Part shown: piece after piece, positions 1-11,831 of the stretch | Numbering within the stretch: position 1 is the first letter of the stretch | How the letters are laid out: every line of letters starts with the position of its first letter | Origin: CALNYS01 sp942490855 | GTDB taxonomy: Bacteria; Planctomycetota; Phycisphaerae; Phycisphaerales; UBA1924 | Assembly: GCA_942490855.1 (NCBI GenBank) | Contig: CALNYS010000002.1 | Span: 124,001 to 188,000, forward strand | DNA: 64,000 nt | Direction of reading: 5' to 3' | Notes under the pieces: model-generated | The model's database searches: none | What the model saw: only the letters and a program-made list of their open reading frames with translations | What the model was told of the DNA's origin: nothing | Translations under genes and position numbers: made by a program

Positions 1-1
1 C

Positions 2-733
<732 letters not shown>

Positions 734-765
734 ACGGCGACGGCCGGCGCGTGCGCACAAGCCGA

Positions 766-788
766 GCCGCGGGCGACTGACCCGCGGC
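766..788. terminator. Hairpin between convergent genes
   Basis: An 8-bp stem GCCGCGGG/CCCGCGGC with a 7-base loop lies between the ends of acs and the convergent secreted-protein gene. There is no T-run on either strand, so it is only a weak terminator candidate; it could simply slow polymerase or block read-through from both sides. Confidence 0.3.
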
Positions 789-798
789 CCGGAGGGTC

Positions 799-2073
799 TT
801 ATTCGCCGTCGTCCCAGTCGGCGAGGAGGATCGAGAGGTCGGTGCTGTTCACGACGCCGTCGTCGTTGAGGTCCGCGGGGTCCTGGCCCTCGAGGACGCC
901 CCAGCGGTTGAGGAGGATGGACAGGTCGGACATGCCGACGCTTCCGCTGAGGTCGATGTCAGACCATGACGTCGCCGGGGGGATGATCTCCACGGTGGTG
1001 CGCGGGTCGTCGATGTGGAACACGTCGGCGTAGGCGTGCATCCCGATCGCCGCGACGCCGGGGCCGGTCTCGACGGCGTCAACCGTGAACGTGCGCGTTT
1101 CCCCGGCGGGGATCGCGATGCTGATCTTCTCGACCGTCAGGCTGAGATTGCGCCCGAAGATCGCGACTTCGTAGACGTGGTCTTCGTCGTCGATGTTCGT
1201 CAGGGTGTTCTCGAACATCATGACGCGCGCCCCGCTCTCGGTGCGGGCGAGCATCTGCGCGTGCCCGGCCTCGAACTCCGTGTACACATGCGAGTCGGCC
1301 ACGACGAAGTCCTGCGCCATGCCCTCGGCCGCGACGTCGCCCGAGATCATGTACTCGTCGAGACGCACGCCGTCGACGCGCACCCGCCCGAGGTCGTCGG
1401 GGTTGGAGCGGAGGACCACGACGTCGCTGATGGCGTACCCGTTTGAGAAGTCGGTCCCGTTGGCGAACTCGGTCGAGACGATCACCATCGGGTCCGCCTC
1501 GTTCGTGGTGGCGCTGGAGGCGAGGGGCTCGCAGAAGGTCTTGGACTTGCCGGAGTAGGGCCAGTGCGTCCCGCCGTCGCGCGTCGTCCACATGCTCTTG
1601 GTGAACTTGTCGGGCGTGCCGTCGCCGTCGGAGTCGCACACCCAGACCATCCAGGTGTTGCGTCCGCAGGGGTACAGGCACCGCCCGAGCTCTGTGCCCT
1701 TGCCGGTCTCGCCCATCTTCTTGAAGGTCGGGCGGAAGTGATCGCCGCCCCCGCCGGGGGTGGTCGGATCGCCCACGCACGGGAGCGACAGGGTGTTGCC
1801 GCAGCTGTCCGTCGCGGGGAGGTTCGGGCCGCCGTTGGGGTTGGGGATGATGATCGGCTTGCACCACGAGTCGTTGACGCCGTCGCCGTCGAGGTCGCAG
1901 TCGTAGGGCGGCTGCGGGTCCCCGTACGGGTTGGGCGGGCAGGAGGCGCCGCCGAAGCCGATGGTCGTCTTCTGACACGCCCAGGCCGAGGAGGCCGTCG
2001 CCAGCCCGGCGACCGTGACCAGGAGAAGCGACGACGACGTCAAGCGACCGAGAGTTCGAGTGCGAGTGTTCAT
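799..2073 (-). CDS. Secreted protein with dockerin-like C-terminus
   Basis: A 424-residue exported protein of unknown function. The N-terminus has a basic stretch (MNTRTRTLGR) and a hydrophobic core ending in an A-x-A-like site before residue 33, a Sec signal peptide. The mature part is rich in Cys, Gly and Asp, with DLDGDGVNDSW and CDSDGDGTPDKF segments that look like thrombospondin-3-type calcium loops. The last 55 residues carry two dockerin-like loops (DLSGSVGMSDLSILL and DLNDDGVVNSTDLSILL). In Phycisphaerae this ending is common without known cohesins and is probably a surface-sorting signal. It is convergent with acs and has its own upstream promoter. Confidence 0.85.
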   Translation of the reverse strand: MNTRTRTLGRLTSSSLLLVTVAGLATASSAWACQKTTIGFGGASCPPNPYGDPQPPYDCDLDGDGVNDSWCKPIIIPNPNGGPNLPATDSCGNTLSLPCVGDPTTPGGGGDHFRPTFKKMGETGKGTELGRCLYPCGRNTWMVWVCDSDGDGTPDKFTKSMWTTRDGGTHWPYSGKSKTFCEPLASSATTNEADPMVIVSTEFANGTDFSNGYAISDVVVLRSNPDDLGRVRVDGVRLDEYMISGDVAAEGMAQDFVVADSHVYTEFEAGHAQMLARTESGARVMMFENTLTNIDDEDHVYEVAIFGRNLSLTVEKISIAIPAGETRTFTVDAVETGPGVAAIGMHAYADVFHIDDPRTTVEIIPPATSWSDIDLSGSVGMSDLSILLNRWGVLEGQDPADLNDDGVVNSTDLSILLADWDDGE

Positions 2074-2529
2074 TGATGCATCCCATCTGCAATACGTGCG
2101 CAGCGACAGCGCCCCGACGCCGGGAGGCCGTCAGACCACGAGAAATTCCGATGACTTGGAACGGAGACGCCCGAACGCACCGAGGCGTCACTCCGCCCGC
2201 GGGAAGCCCCGCTCACCGATCACTATACGCTTATGGGACGCGTTGGCAAGACAAATATAACTACGGTTATCTATTCGCGCAAAACCCTATCAAACAAGTA
2301 TCTATCTCTGATCCGAAGCGCGGATCGGCGCACGAACACGCGAATATTTGGAGCGCAACACCTTAGTTCTAAGAATGCATAAAAAATCCGCCAACACGCC
2401 GTACGGCCCCGCCGGGCCTGAAGATCCGGCGCTGGCTGTGGCAGCGGGTGGCTCACGCCGGGCGGGCTTGGGCAGGGCGCCTCAGAGAACATCGCCTGGG
2501 CCCGTGCGCGCTCCTGCGGAGTCGCCGAT
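2074..2529. other. Intergenic region, AT-richer than its surroundings
   Basis: About 450 bases without a convincing gene. The middle (about 2220-2400) is distinctly richer in A+T than the rest of the window and holds a sigma-70-like promoter facing the secreted-protein gene, a 6-bp hairpin GATCCG/CGGATC (2310-2326) and an A6 run near 2390. A 90-codon minus-strand frame starting at 2543 has no recognisable features and a composition like neighbouring shadow frames, so it is not called. Confidence 0.6.
2222..2249 (-). promoter_or_regulatory. Sigma-70-type promoter for the dockerin protein gene
   Basis: On the minus strand a -35 box TTGCCA (2244-2249) is followed after 16 bases by a -10 box TATAGT (2222-2227), each one base from consensus. 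Transcription would start near 2214 and give a leader of about 140 bases before the ATG at 2073. Box match and the AT-rich setting support it; expression is inferred. Confidence 0.55.
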
Positions 2530-2961
2530 CTAGCCCGCCCCACCGCCCAGCTCCACGCGCATCATCGTGCCCTGCATCGCGGCGATGAGTTTCGGCTCGC
2601 TGCCCGGCGCGTGCGCGTACACCTCGGAGCGCGCCACGCTGATGGTGCGTCCTGCGCGCAGCACCTGCCCGATCGCGCAGAAGCTCTCCCCCGCCGCCGG
2701 CGAGAGGAGGTTGACCTTGAACTCCACCGCGAGCACGTTCGACCCGGCGGGCATGCGCGTCAGACACGCGTAACCGCAGGCGGAGTCGGCGATCGACGCG
2801 ATCGCCCCGGCGTGCACGAACCCGTGCTGCTGGTGCAGCTTCGGGTCGTTGGGCAGAACGATCTCGACGAGCCCGTCCTCGACGCGCTCGATCCGCGCGC
2901 CAAGCGTGCGCATGAGCGCCTGTCGCTCGAATGATTCCCGCACGACTCGATCCGTGTCCAT
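2530..2961 (-). CDS. PaaI/YiiD-type hotdog-fold thioesterase
   Basis: A 143-residue single-domain hotdog thioesterase, likely hydrolysing acyl- or aryl-CoA thioesters in the cytoplasm. The key segment is KLHQQHGFVHAGAIASIADSA: the HGG/HGF-x-H-x-G-A turn followed by the long helix carrying the acidic residue (D, in ADSA) is typical of the PaaI/DUF4442 clan. Length matches the family (about 135-150). The substrate cannot be told from the sequence. It stands alone, with a long non-coding stretch downstream and its start 152 bases from the divergent VOC gene. Confidence 0.88.
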   Translation of the reverse strand: MDTDRVVRESFERQALMRTLGARIERVEDGLVEIVLPNDPKLHQQHGFVHAGAIASIADSACGYACLTRMPAGSNVLAVEFKVNLLSPAAGESFCAIGQVLRAGRTISVARSEVYAHAPGSEPKLIAAMQGTMMRVELGGGAG

Positions 2962-3113
2962 CGGTTCCCCGTCTCCCTTGTGCCAGACGTCCGCTCCGGC
3001 GAAGAAACCGTAGCACCCGGCGCGTTGCTGCGATCGGGCTCGCCCGCGCGTCCGGGCCCTGGATCGGTCGCGCGGCGATTGAACCGCGCCGCGTTCAGCC
3101 CTAGATTCAACCT

Positions 3114-3590
3114 ATGCCAGACATCACCACCTTCCTGACGTTCGACTCCCAGGCGGAGGAAGCCGCGCGCTTCTACACCTCCGTCTTCCCCAACTCGAAG
3201 ATCACCCGCGTCACGCACTACCCCGACCTCGGGCCCGGGTCGCCCTTCGAGACGGGCAGCGTCATGACCGTCGAGTTCACGCTCGACGGGCGCCCCTTCA
3301 CCGCGCTCAACGGCGGGCCGCAGTTCGCGTTCAGCCAGGGGATCTCGATCGCCGCGCTGTGCGATGCGCAGGACGAGGTGGACCTCTACTGGGAGCGGTT
3401 CGTCGAAGCCGGCGGCACGCCCGTCGCCTGCGGCTGGATCACCGACCACTTCGGCGTCTCCTGGCAGATCGACCCCAAGTCGCTCATCGAGCGCATCTCC
3501 GACCCCGCGACCTCCGCCAAGGCGATGCAGGCGATGATGGGCATGGTGAAGATCGACAGCGCGGCGATCGAGCGCGCGGTGGCGGAGTAA
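3114..3590 (+). CDS. VOC-superfamily protein, PhnB/3-demethylubiquinone-methyltransferase-like
   Basis: A 158-residue glyoxalase-fold (VOC) protein of the PhnB-like group. It starts with MPDITTFLTFDSQAEEAARFY and contains the family landmarks FPNSKI, the TVEFTLDGRPFTALNGG strand and the C-terminal GWITDHFGVSWQIDP, which is highly characteristic of this family. Despite the database name linked to ubiquinone methylation, characterised members do not methylate; the ligand and any enzymatic activity remain unknown. It is a stand-alone gene, divergent from the thioesterase and convergent with tRNA-Ala. Confidence 0.9.
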   Translation: MPDITTFLTFDSQAEEAARFYTSVFPNSKITRVTHYPDLGPGSPFETGSVMTVEFTLDGRPFTALNGGPQFAFSQGISIAALCDAQDEVDLYWERFVEAGGTPVACGWITDHFGVSWQIDPKSLIERISDPATSAKAMQAMMGMVKIDSAAIERAVAE

Positions 3591-3633
3591 CACGCCGAGC
3601 CCCACCCGCTCGCCGGCCAGCGACGGGTTGGCG

Positions 3634-3670
3634 TAAAAAAACCTAAGCAACCTATAATGAGTCGCTTAGG
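3634..3670 (-). terminator. Intrinsic terminator of tRNA-Ala
   Basis: On the minus strand, directly after the tRNA 3' end, CCTAAGC (3664-3670) pairs with GCTTAGG (3642-3648) around a 15-base loop and is followed by a run of seven T. Position and T-run make it a Rho-independent terminator for the tRNA transcript. Confidence 0.75.
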
Positions 3671-3674
3671 GAAG

Positions 3675-3747
<73 letters not shown>

Positions 3748-3775
3748 AGGATGTCCCCGCCGCGGCGGGTGATAC

Positions 3776-3803
3776 ACACTACCTCGGGTCGCGCCCGCGT
3801 CAA
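3776..3803 (-). promoter_or_regulatory. Possible tRNA-Ala promoter
   Basis: On the minus strand TTGACG (3798-3803) and TAGTGT (3776-3781) are separated by 16 bases and end 28 bases before the tRNA. The -35 box is five of six to consensus, the -10 box weak. The same short region also lies in front of the divergent rlmE. Confidence 0.4.
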
Positions 3804-3827
3804 GTTGAGGGCCGCTAGGCTGGGACG

Positions 3828-4469
3828 ATGGCCCGACGTCAGATCAACGATTCCTACACCAAGCTCGCCCAGCGCGAGGGGTACGTCGCCCGCTCGGCGT
3901 ACAAGCTCCTGGAGATCCAGGAGCGGTATGACGTCATCCGGCGGGGCGACCGGGTGCTGGATCTGGGGTGCTCCCCCGGCTCGTGGCTGCAGGTGGCGGC
4001 GAAGCTGGTGGGGAAACGGGGCGTGGTGGCCGGGATCGACCTCAAGCCCGTCCACGTCTCCCTGGGGCCCAACGTCCGGACGGCCGAGGGGGACGCGTTC
4101 GGGCGGCCCCCGGAGGAGCTGCTGGCCCTGGCGGGGGTGGAGCGGTTCGACACGCTGCTGTCGGACATGGCGCCCAACACGACGGGCGACCCGCGTTCGG
4201 ACCACTTCAAGTCGATCAACCTCGCGGATCAGGCCCTGGCGATCGCCCCGGGGGTCCTGATGCCCGACGGGACGATGGTGATCAAGGTGTTCGAGGGGGA
4301 GGCGTACCCGGACTTTTTCCGCGAGATGAAGCGGATGTTCCGGTTCGCCAAGGGCTTCCGCCCCAAGGCGACGCGGGACGTCTCGCGGGAGATGTTTGTG
4401 ATCGCTCACGGGTTCCAGCGCGGGACGAAACCGGGGCGAGAGGCGCCAGGGCCCGATAGATCCGCCTGA
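3828..4469 (+). CDS. rlmE: 23S rRNA (uridine-2'-O)-methyltransferase RlmE/FtsJ
   Basis: A 213-residue SAM-dependent methyltransferase that 2'-O-methylates U2552 (E. coli numbering) in the 23S rRNA A-loop, a late step in 50S assembly. The SAM-binding strand reads VLDLGCSPGSWLQ (about residues 43-55). The catalytic K-D-K-E set is complete: K26 (SAYKL), D113 (SDMAPN), K153 (VIKVFEG) and E188 (SREMFVIA). Length matches E. coli RlmE (209). The start ATG follows directly on the divergent tRNA promoter region; the next gene begins 126 bases later. Confidence 0.96.
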   Translation: MARRQINDSYTKLAQREGYVARSAYKLLEIQERYDVIRRGDRVLDLGCSPGSWLQVAAKLVGKRGVVAGIDLKPVHVSLGPNVRTAEGDAFGRPPEELLALAGVERFDTLLSDMAPNTTGDPRSDHFKSINLADQALAIAPGVLMPDGTMVIKVFEGEAYPDFFREMKRMFRFAKGFRPKATRDVSREMFVIAHGFQRGTKPGREAPGPDRSA

Positions 4470-4595
4470 ATGCGGGTCGTTCTCGGAAAATCGCGCAGGA
4501 AATCGCTGTGGAACGGGTATTCTTACGGGTACCTCACGCCGCCCGAGCGCGGCGAAGAAGAAGTCGCACCAGCTACCCGTAGGGGGATCCCACAC

Positions 4596-6269
4596 ATGTC
4601 CGCACGCACGCTCCTGCTGTCGGGCGCTCTATTCACGAGCGTCCTCGCCTCGTCCGCCTCCGCCGACGTCTTCAACACCGCGACGAAGGCGCCGGTCTGG
4701 CAGGGCGAGATGGGCAACGCGCAGATCCGGATGCGGATGGTCGAGTTCGACAGCTCTGAGATCCTCAACGCGCGCAACGGCGAGGTGACGATCCAGCTCT
4801 TTGACGACAGCGTCTTCACCGGCGCGACCGACCTCCTCGAGCACCGCGACGGCGACAACTTCACGTGGCGCGGGCGCACGGACGACCCTTCCTCTTACGC
4901 GATCATCGTGAGCCAGAACGGCGAGACCGCCGGCTTCGTGCGCGAGGACGGTCGCGTGTTCGAGATCATCCCCAGCGGCAACGGCGTGAGCCGCATCGCT
5001 GAGGTTCACGTCGAGGCGCTGATGCCTTGCGGGCTCGACGCGGCGGAGATCGCCGCGAACCCGCTGATGAACGGCGAGACCATCGACGACCTCATCGCCC
5101 GGACGGACAAGGCCGAGGCCGACGCCGCCGCGACCTCCCCGGAACGCGGCGCCCCGATCCCGACCTTCGACCAGCTCGTGGCGTACACGCCCAACGCGCT
5201 CTCGTGGGTGGGCGGTTCTGAGAGCGGCATGTTCGCGTTCATCGACGCGGCGATCGCCGACATGAACACGATCCTGAGCAACAGCGCGATCGGCATGACG
5301 ACCCGCGCCGTCTTCAAGCACCCCCTCGACGAGAACGAGACCGGCGAGGGCGCCACGGACCGCAACGCGTTCCGCATCAACGGCGACGGCAAGTGGGACG
5401 AGGTGCACGAGCTGCGTGACGACTTCGGCGCCGACCTGTGCCACATCCTCGTCCGCGACTCGAACGTCTGCGGCATCGCCGCGATGATCTACCGTCGCAG
5501 CGCCGGGAGCGACGCCTTCGCGTTCTGCCTCACCGCGATGAGCTGCGTCTCGAGCCAGACGTTCACCCACGAGGTCGGGCACTGCATCGGCTGCGCCCAC
5601 GACATCGACAACGCCGGCGGCGTCGGCGGCGCGGGCACGTTCTCGTACTCCTTCGGGTGGCGCGACCCGATCGACGCCACGTGGCGCACGAACATGTCCT
5701 ACGCCCCGGGCTCGCGCGTGTCCTACTTCTCGACCCCCGACTTCAACCACCCCGACGGCCAGCCCCTGGGCGACCCCGTCTGGGCGAACAACGCCAACAC
5801 GATCGACCTCAACGTGCCGTTCATCACCGCGTGGCGCGCGAGCGTCGGCCTCGCGCCGACGGCCATGCAGGCCTCGGTCGACAGCTCCGGCATCGACATC
5901 TCCTGGAACCCGGTCGCGCAGGCGGTGAACTACCAGATCTGGCGCGGCGCTACGGACAACCCCCTCTCGTCCCAGCAGCGCGGCGTCTCCGCTACCACCT
6001 CGTGGCTCGACGACAACGTCAACCCCGGGCAGACCTACTACTACTTCACCAAGGCGCGCTTCGCCGACGGCGGCCTGAGCCCCTTCAGCGAGGGCATCAT
6101 GGCCACCGCCGCCGCTGAAGTCGGCGCGGACCTCGACGGCAGCGGCGTGGTCGATTCGACCGACATCGCCATCATGCTCGCGTCGTGGGGCACCCCCAAC
6201 GCGGACCTCTCCGGCGACGGCACCACCGACTCGACCGACATCGCCATCCTGCTCGCCTCGTGGGGCTAA
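4596..6269 (+). CDS. Secreted reprolysin-like zinc metalloprotease with dockerin-like tail
   Basis: A 557-residue exported protease. I chose the ATG at 4596 because a purine-rich AGGGGG lies just upstream and the product then begins with a clear signal peptide (MSARTLLLSGALFTSVLASSASA); the frame is open further upstream to 4470. The zinc site HEVGHCIGCAHD gives H325, E326, H329 and H335, the HExxHxxGxxH motif of metzincins, and a downstream MSYAPGS supplies the Met-turn. Residues about 425-510 resemble a fibronectin-III domain (ISWNPVAQAVNYQIWRG), then two dockerin-like loops follow. It probably degrades extracellular protein; substrate unknown. Confidence 0.9.
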   Translation: MSARTLLLSGALFTSVLASSASADVFNTATKAPVWQGEMGNAQIRMRMVEFDSSEILNARNGEVTIQLFDDSVFTGATDLLEHRDGDNFTWRGRTDDPSSYAIIVSQNGETAGFVREDGRVFEIIPSGNGVSRIAEVHVEALMPCGLDAAEIAANPLMNGETIDDLIARTDKAEADAAATSPERGAPIPTFDQLVAYTPNALSWVGGSESGMFAFIDAAIADMNTILSNSAIGMTTRAVFKHPLDENETGEGATDRNAFRINGDGKWDEVHELRDDFGADLCHILVRDSNVCGIAAMIYRRSAGSDAFAFCLTAMSCVSSQTFTHEVGHCIGCAHDIDNAGGVGGAGTFSYSFGWRDPIDATWRTNMSYAPGSRVSYFSTPDFNHPDGQPLGDPVWANNANTIDLNVPFITAWRASVGLAPTAMQASVDSSGIDISWNPVAQAVNYQIWRGATDNPLSSQQRGVSATTSWLDDNVNPGQTYYYFTKARFADGGLSPFSEGIMATAAAEVGADLDGSGVVDSTDIAIMLASWGTPNADLSGDGTTDSTDIAILLASWG

Positions 6270-6291
6270 GCCCCCGGACGCCGCGACCGGC

Positions 6292-7347
6292 ATGATCGGA
6301 CAGCCGCTCAGCGTCGGGCCGCTGCGCCTCGACACCAACGTCCTCCTGGCGCCCGTCGCGAACTACTGCGATCTGGCGTTCAGGATCGTTGCGCGCGCCT
6401 TCGGCGGGGTCGGGTACACCTGCACCGACCTGCTCAGCCCCCACGGCGTGCTCAAGGGCAACGAGCAGTCGATGGACCTCGCGCGTACCGACCCGCGTGA
6501 CCAGCCGCTGTGCATGCAGCTCTACGGGCACGACGCGAAGCTGCTGTCGGACGCGGGCGCGTGGGCGGTCGATCACGGCGCGAGCGTGGTGGACATCAAC
6601 ATGGGCTGCCCCGTGGACAAGGTCGCTAAAAAGAACGGCGGGTCTCTCCTGCTGCGCGACCCGTGCTCGACCGTCGCGCTCGCCGAGACCGTCCGGCGCG
6701 CCGTCGAGCGGGCGTCGGGCGGGCGCGTGCCGCTGACGGCGAAGGTGCGCCTCGGGTGGGACGACGCCTCGATCGTCGCGCCGGCCCTGGCCCGCGATCT
6801 CGAGCGCGCCGGCGTCGCGATGATCACCGTGCACGGGCGCACGACCGAGCAGAAGTTCCGCGGCGACGTCCGGCGTGACGGCATCGCCGAGGTCGTCGCC
6901 TCTGTGGAGTCGATCCCCGTCCTCGGGAACGGCGATATCAAAACGCCGGAGGACGCCCTCTCGATGATGCGCGAGACCGGGTGCGCGGGCGTCATGATCG
7001 GGCGCGGGGCGTTCTCGCGCCCGTGGCTGATGCGCGACGTGTGGAACGCGCAGCTCGGGCTCGAGCAGTGCGAGCCGAGCGAGGGCGAGAAGCTCGACAT
7101 GATCACGCGCTACTTCGAGCTCATGCGCGAATTCCGCGGCGACCGCTACGCGCTCGCGCACGTGCGCCGGCGCATCTCGTGGTTCTCGAAAACGATGGGC
7201 CCGTCCAAGCCGCTCAAGACGCGCTTCAACGACGCGTCGTGCGTCGAGGACATCTACTCGGCGCTGCGCGAGTTTCGCGACGGTGGGCTGCGCTGGTTCC
7301 CCGGCGCCGAGCCGCGCAGCGCACGCGGCGCGCTCGCGTCCGTTTAA
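6292..7347 (+). CDS. tRNA-dihydrouridine synthase
   Basis: A 351-residue FMN-dependent tRNA-dihydrouridine synthase, reducing specific uridines in tRNA with NAD(P)H. The TIM barrel begins with VLLAPVANYCDLAFR, carries the catalytic cysteine C106 in NMGCPVDKVAKKNGG, and ends its phosphate-binding strands with LGNGDIKTPEDA and GVMIGRGAFSRPW. These features fit the DusB group best, but position specificity cannot be assigned from motifs. It starts 22 bases after the protease gene, so the two may share a transcript, and its TAA overlaps the stop of the convergent small gene (shared TTAA). Confidence 0.93.
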   Translation: MIGQPLSVGPLRLDTNVLLAPVANYCDLAFRIVARAFGGVGYTCTDLLSPHGVLKGNEQSMDLARTDPRDQPLCMQLYGHDAKLLSDAGAWAVDHGASVVDINMGCPVDKVAKKNGGSLLLRDPCSTVALAETVRRAVERASGGRVPLTAKVRLGWDDASIVAPALARDLERAGVAMITVHGRTTEQKFRGDVRRDGIAEVVASVESIPVLGNGDIKTPEDALSMMRETGCAGVMIGRGAFSRPWLMRDVWNAQLGLEQCEPSEGEKLDMITRYFELMREFRGDRYALAHVRRRISWFSKTMGPSKPLKTRFNDASCVEDIYSALREFRDGGLRWFPGAEPRSARGALASV

Positions 7348-7616
7348 CCCTCGAGATCCAGGTGTGGACGACGCGCCGGCGCGTTCGTGCCGGCGTGCTC
7401 CTCGCGGTCCTCGTGCGCCTCTTCCTGGTCGTTCCCCGCGACGCGGCGGGCGGCCTGCGAGAGCTCGGTCTTGGCCGCGGCCTCATCCCCGTAGGGGCGG
7501 TCGGTTTCGGGAGAGGGCTCGTGACGCTTGGCGCGGAGTTTCGCCGCGGCCTGACGGGCCTTCGCCTCGGCCGCGCCGGCGACCGACGACACGATGTTCG
7601 CGCCGGGGATCTGCAT
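7344..7616 (-). CDS. Small hydrophilic protein of unknown function
   Basis: A 90-residue protein that I do not recognise as a named family. It opens with MQIPGANIVSSVAG and continues as a charged, Ala/Glu/Arg-rich, probably helical and partly disordered chain ending in DLDLEG-like residues. The opening resembles small planctomycete proteins I recall with an 'IP-x-x-N-x-V-x-x-VAG' start, but this is memory, not a search. No signal peptide or membrane segment is present. A 6-bp hairpin (7620-7637) lies immediately before the start codon. It could be co-transcribed with the HD-hydrolase gene 66 bases upstream. Confidence 0.55.
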   Translation of the reverse strand: MQIPGANIVSSVAGAAEAKARQAAAKLRAKRHEPSPETDRPYGDEAAAKTELSQAARRVAGNDQEEAHEDREEHAGTNAPARRPHLDLEG

Positions 7617-7682
7617 AGTCCCGCTATCGACAGCGGGGCCGCGGAACCTCGAAAGTCTGCGAAAAAGCGGCGTATCCGGACG

Positions 7683-8195
7683 TCAGCCGCCCGTTGCACC
7701 CGTCAGGATCCGCCGGGTGTGACGCACCGCCGCCGCGAGCTCATCCCCCGGGTGGCGCTCGGCTATCTCTATAGCACGATTGCATTTATCGATACTCGAC
7801 CGCGTCGGCTTGCTGGCGTCGAGCAGGTTGTCCACGGTATCGGCCAGCTTGACGAGCTTGGCCCGCCAGTCCGCGGCCTCGATCTGGGCGTCGTACGCCG
7901 GCTCCCGCCGGTCTTTCTCGAGGCGCATGTCTTTCGTGAGCGCGGCGACCCCGTCGGCGACCTCGCGCCCGAAGCCCTCGAGCACGTCGTCGTAGTCGGC
8001 GGTGGTGTCCTCGATCACGTCGTGGAGCAGGGCGATCGCGAGACAGGCCTCGTCGTCGCAGCCGAAGGTGTGGCGGACGGTCATCGCGACGCGGAAGCAG
8101 TGGGAAACGTAGGGCGTTTTCCCGTCGCGCCGGCGCTGCCCCGCGTGCCACCGCGCCGAGGCGGCCGACGCCCGTCTCCAGAGCGCCCCGGTCAT
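7683..8195 (-). CDS. HD-domain phosphohydrolase
   Basis: A 170-residue HD-domain protein resembling the hydrolase part of (p)ppGpp hydrolases/MESH1 and related small HD enzymes. Metal ligands are visible as H in YVSHCFRVA, the HD pair in ALLHDVIEDT and the later D in VKLADTVDNLL. The E-D-T after the HD pair and the LVKLADTVDN strand are both found in RelA/SpoT-type hydrolase domains, so a role in clearing an alarmone or nucleotide is plausible but unproven. The start ATG at 8195 overlaps the ispF stop by four bases (ATGA), so the pair is translationally coupled. Confidence 0.82.
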   Translation of the reverse strand: MTGALWRRASAASARWHAGQRRRDGKTPYVSHCFRVAMTVRHTFGCDDEACLAIALLHDVIEDTTADYDDVLEGFGREVADGVAALTKDMRLEKDRREPAYDAQIEAADWRAKLVKLADTVDNLLDASKPTRSSIDKCNRAIEIAERHPGDELAAAVRHTRRILTGATGG

Positions 8196-8707
8196 GCCCC
8201 GTCCTCTTTGACGAGCAGGACGACCGCGTGCGCCTCGATCGCCTCGCGCCGACCGATCACCCCCACGCCCTCGCCGGTTTTCGCCTTGACGTTCACGCGG
8301 TCCGGCGCGACCCCGAGCGCGCCGCTCAGCCGGCGTCGCACCTCGTCGCGCGCCGCGCCGAGCTTGGGGCGTTCGAGCAGCACCGTCACGTCCGCGTTGC
8401 CCACGCTCCAGCCCCGCCGCGTCGCCTCGGCGACCGCGGCGCGGAGCAGACCGATCGAGTCGGCGCCCTCGTGGGCCGGGTCGGTGTCGGGGAACATCTG
8501 CCCGATGTCGCCGAGCCCGGCGGCGCCCAGCACCGCGTCGGTCAGGGCGTGGGCCAGGGCGTCCCCGTCGGAGTGGGCGACCGGCCCGAGGTCCGATTCG
8601 AGCGTGATCCCCCCCACCACGAGCGGTCGACCGCCCCCGTGAGGCGCCACAGATTCGAGGCGGTGGCGGTCCCAGCCGTGCCCGACCCGGGTGTCGCTGA
8701 CCATCAT
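8192..8707 (-). CDS. ispF: 2-C-methyl-D-erythritol 2,4-cyclodiphosphate synthase
   Basis: A 171-residue IspF, fifth enzyme of the MEP isoprenoid pathway, cyclising CDP-ME-2-phosphate to MEcPP with release of CMP. The N-terminal VGHGWDRHRL holds the D-x-H zinc ligands, HSDGDALAHALTDAVLG the third zinc histidine and active-site loop, and the C-terminal VNVKAKTGEGVGVIG the CMP-binding segment. The ATG at 8707 is preferred over the longer frame because AGGAG lies 8 bases upstream (8716-8720). It overlaps the HD-hydrolase gene by ATGA. The protein is a single-domain IspF, not an IspDF fusion. Confidence 0.95.
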   Translation of the reverse strand: MMVSDTRVGHGWDRHRLESVAPHGGGRPLVVGGITLESDLGPVAHSDGDALAHALTDAVLGAAGLGDIGQMFPDTDPAHEGADSIGLLRAAVAEATRRGWSVGNADVTVLLERPKLGAARDEVRRRLSGALGVAPDRVNVKAKTGEGVGVIGRREAIEAHAVVLLVKEDGA

Positions 8708-8832
8708 CCGGTGGGCTCCTGCGCGATCCTGTGGAGTATCGGCCCCCGCGTGCCGATGTAACCGCCGGGCGAACGCCGCCCACGGCACTATCGTACCGTA
8801 GAGCGCCACGCCCCCGCGCAAGGAGACCGACC

Positions 8833-9315
8833 ATGCCCCGCTTCGCCCGCCCCACTCTCGCCCTCGCCCTCACCGCCAGCCTCGCGGGCTGCGGCTCGGT
8901 CTTCAACGCCGGCGGCGACTCGCTGTCGAACGACAACTACACCTACGAGAGCACCACGTGGTCGCCCAAGTCGATCGAGCTCATCGACACCCGCACCGCC
9001 GAGACCCTCTGGTCCGTGGACATCCCCGTCGGGCAGAAGGTCACGATGAAGTTCGAGCGCGAGCACGGCGACCGGGACAACTCGTTCCCCGACCGCATGA
9101 CCTGGGTCGTCCAGGGCCTCAACTCCGACTCGTGGCGTGGGCGTCAGAGCATGCTCGTCCCCGGGCCCGGCTCCCGCCTCGTCGAGGTCAGCCTCCGCCC
9201 GGCCCCCGAGATGGAGCCGCAGACGGCCGCCTCGCCCGAGCCCCCGGCCCTCGAGCCCGTGCCCGCCCCCGAGGCGCCCGAGGGTGAGACCGACGCCAAC
9301 GGCCTCGGCGGCTAA
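8833..9315 (+). CDS. Predicted lipoprotein
   Basis: A 160-residue lipoprotein of unknown function. The ATG at 8833 is preceded by AGGAG (8821-8825) and gives a short signal peptide ending in a lipobox SLAGC (Cys at residue 18). The mature part has a beta-rich domain (roughly 30-120) with a WSVDIPVGQKVTMKFE strand, and a Pro/Glu/Ala-rich tail of about 40 residues that is probably a flexible linker or peptidoglycan-proximal spacer. It is divergent from ispF and ends three bases from the convergent FG-GAP protein gene. Confidence 0.8.
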   Translation: MPRFARPTLALALTASLAGCGSVFNAGGDSLSNDNYTYESTTWSPKSIELIDTRTAETLWSVDIPVGQKVTMKFEREHGDRDNSFPDRMTWVVQGLNSDSWRGRQSMLVPGPGSRLVEVSLRPAPEMEPQTAASPEPPALEPVPAPEAPEGETDANGLGG

Positions 9316-9318
9316 CCC

Positions 9319-11775
<2,457 letters not shown>

Positions 11776-11831
11776 TGCGTTTCTCCTCCGGTAGGTCCGG
11801 GGGAGTTATCGGCACAATCTGCGCGGGGGCG

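Noticed and set aside
2271..2543. 90-codon minus-strand frame in the AT-richer intergenic region
   Set aside because: No motif, no ribosome-binding site at a usable start and odd amino-acid composition; overlaps promoter-like elements.
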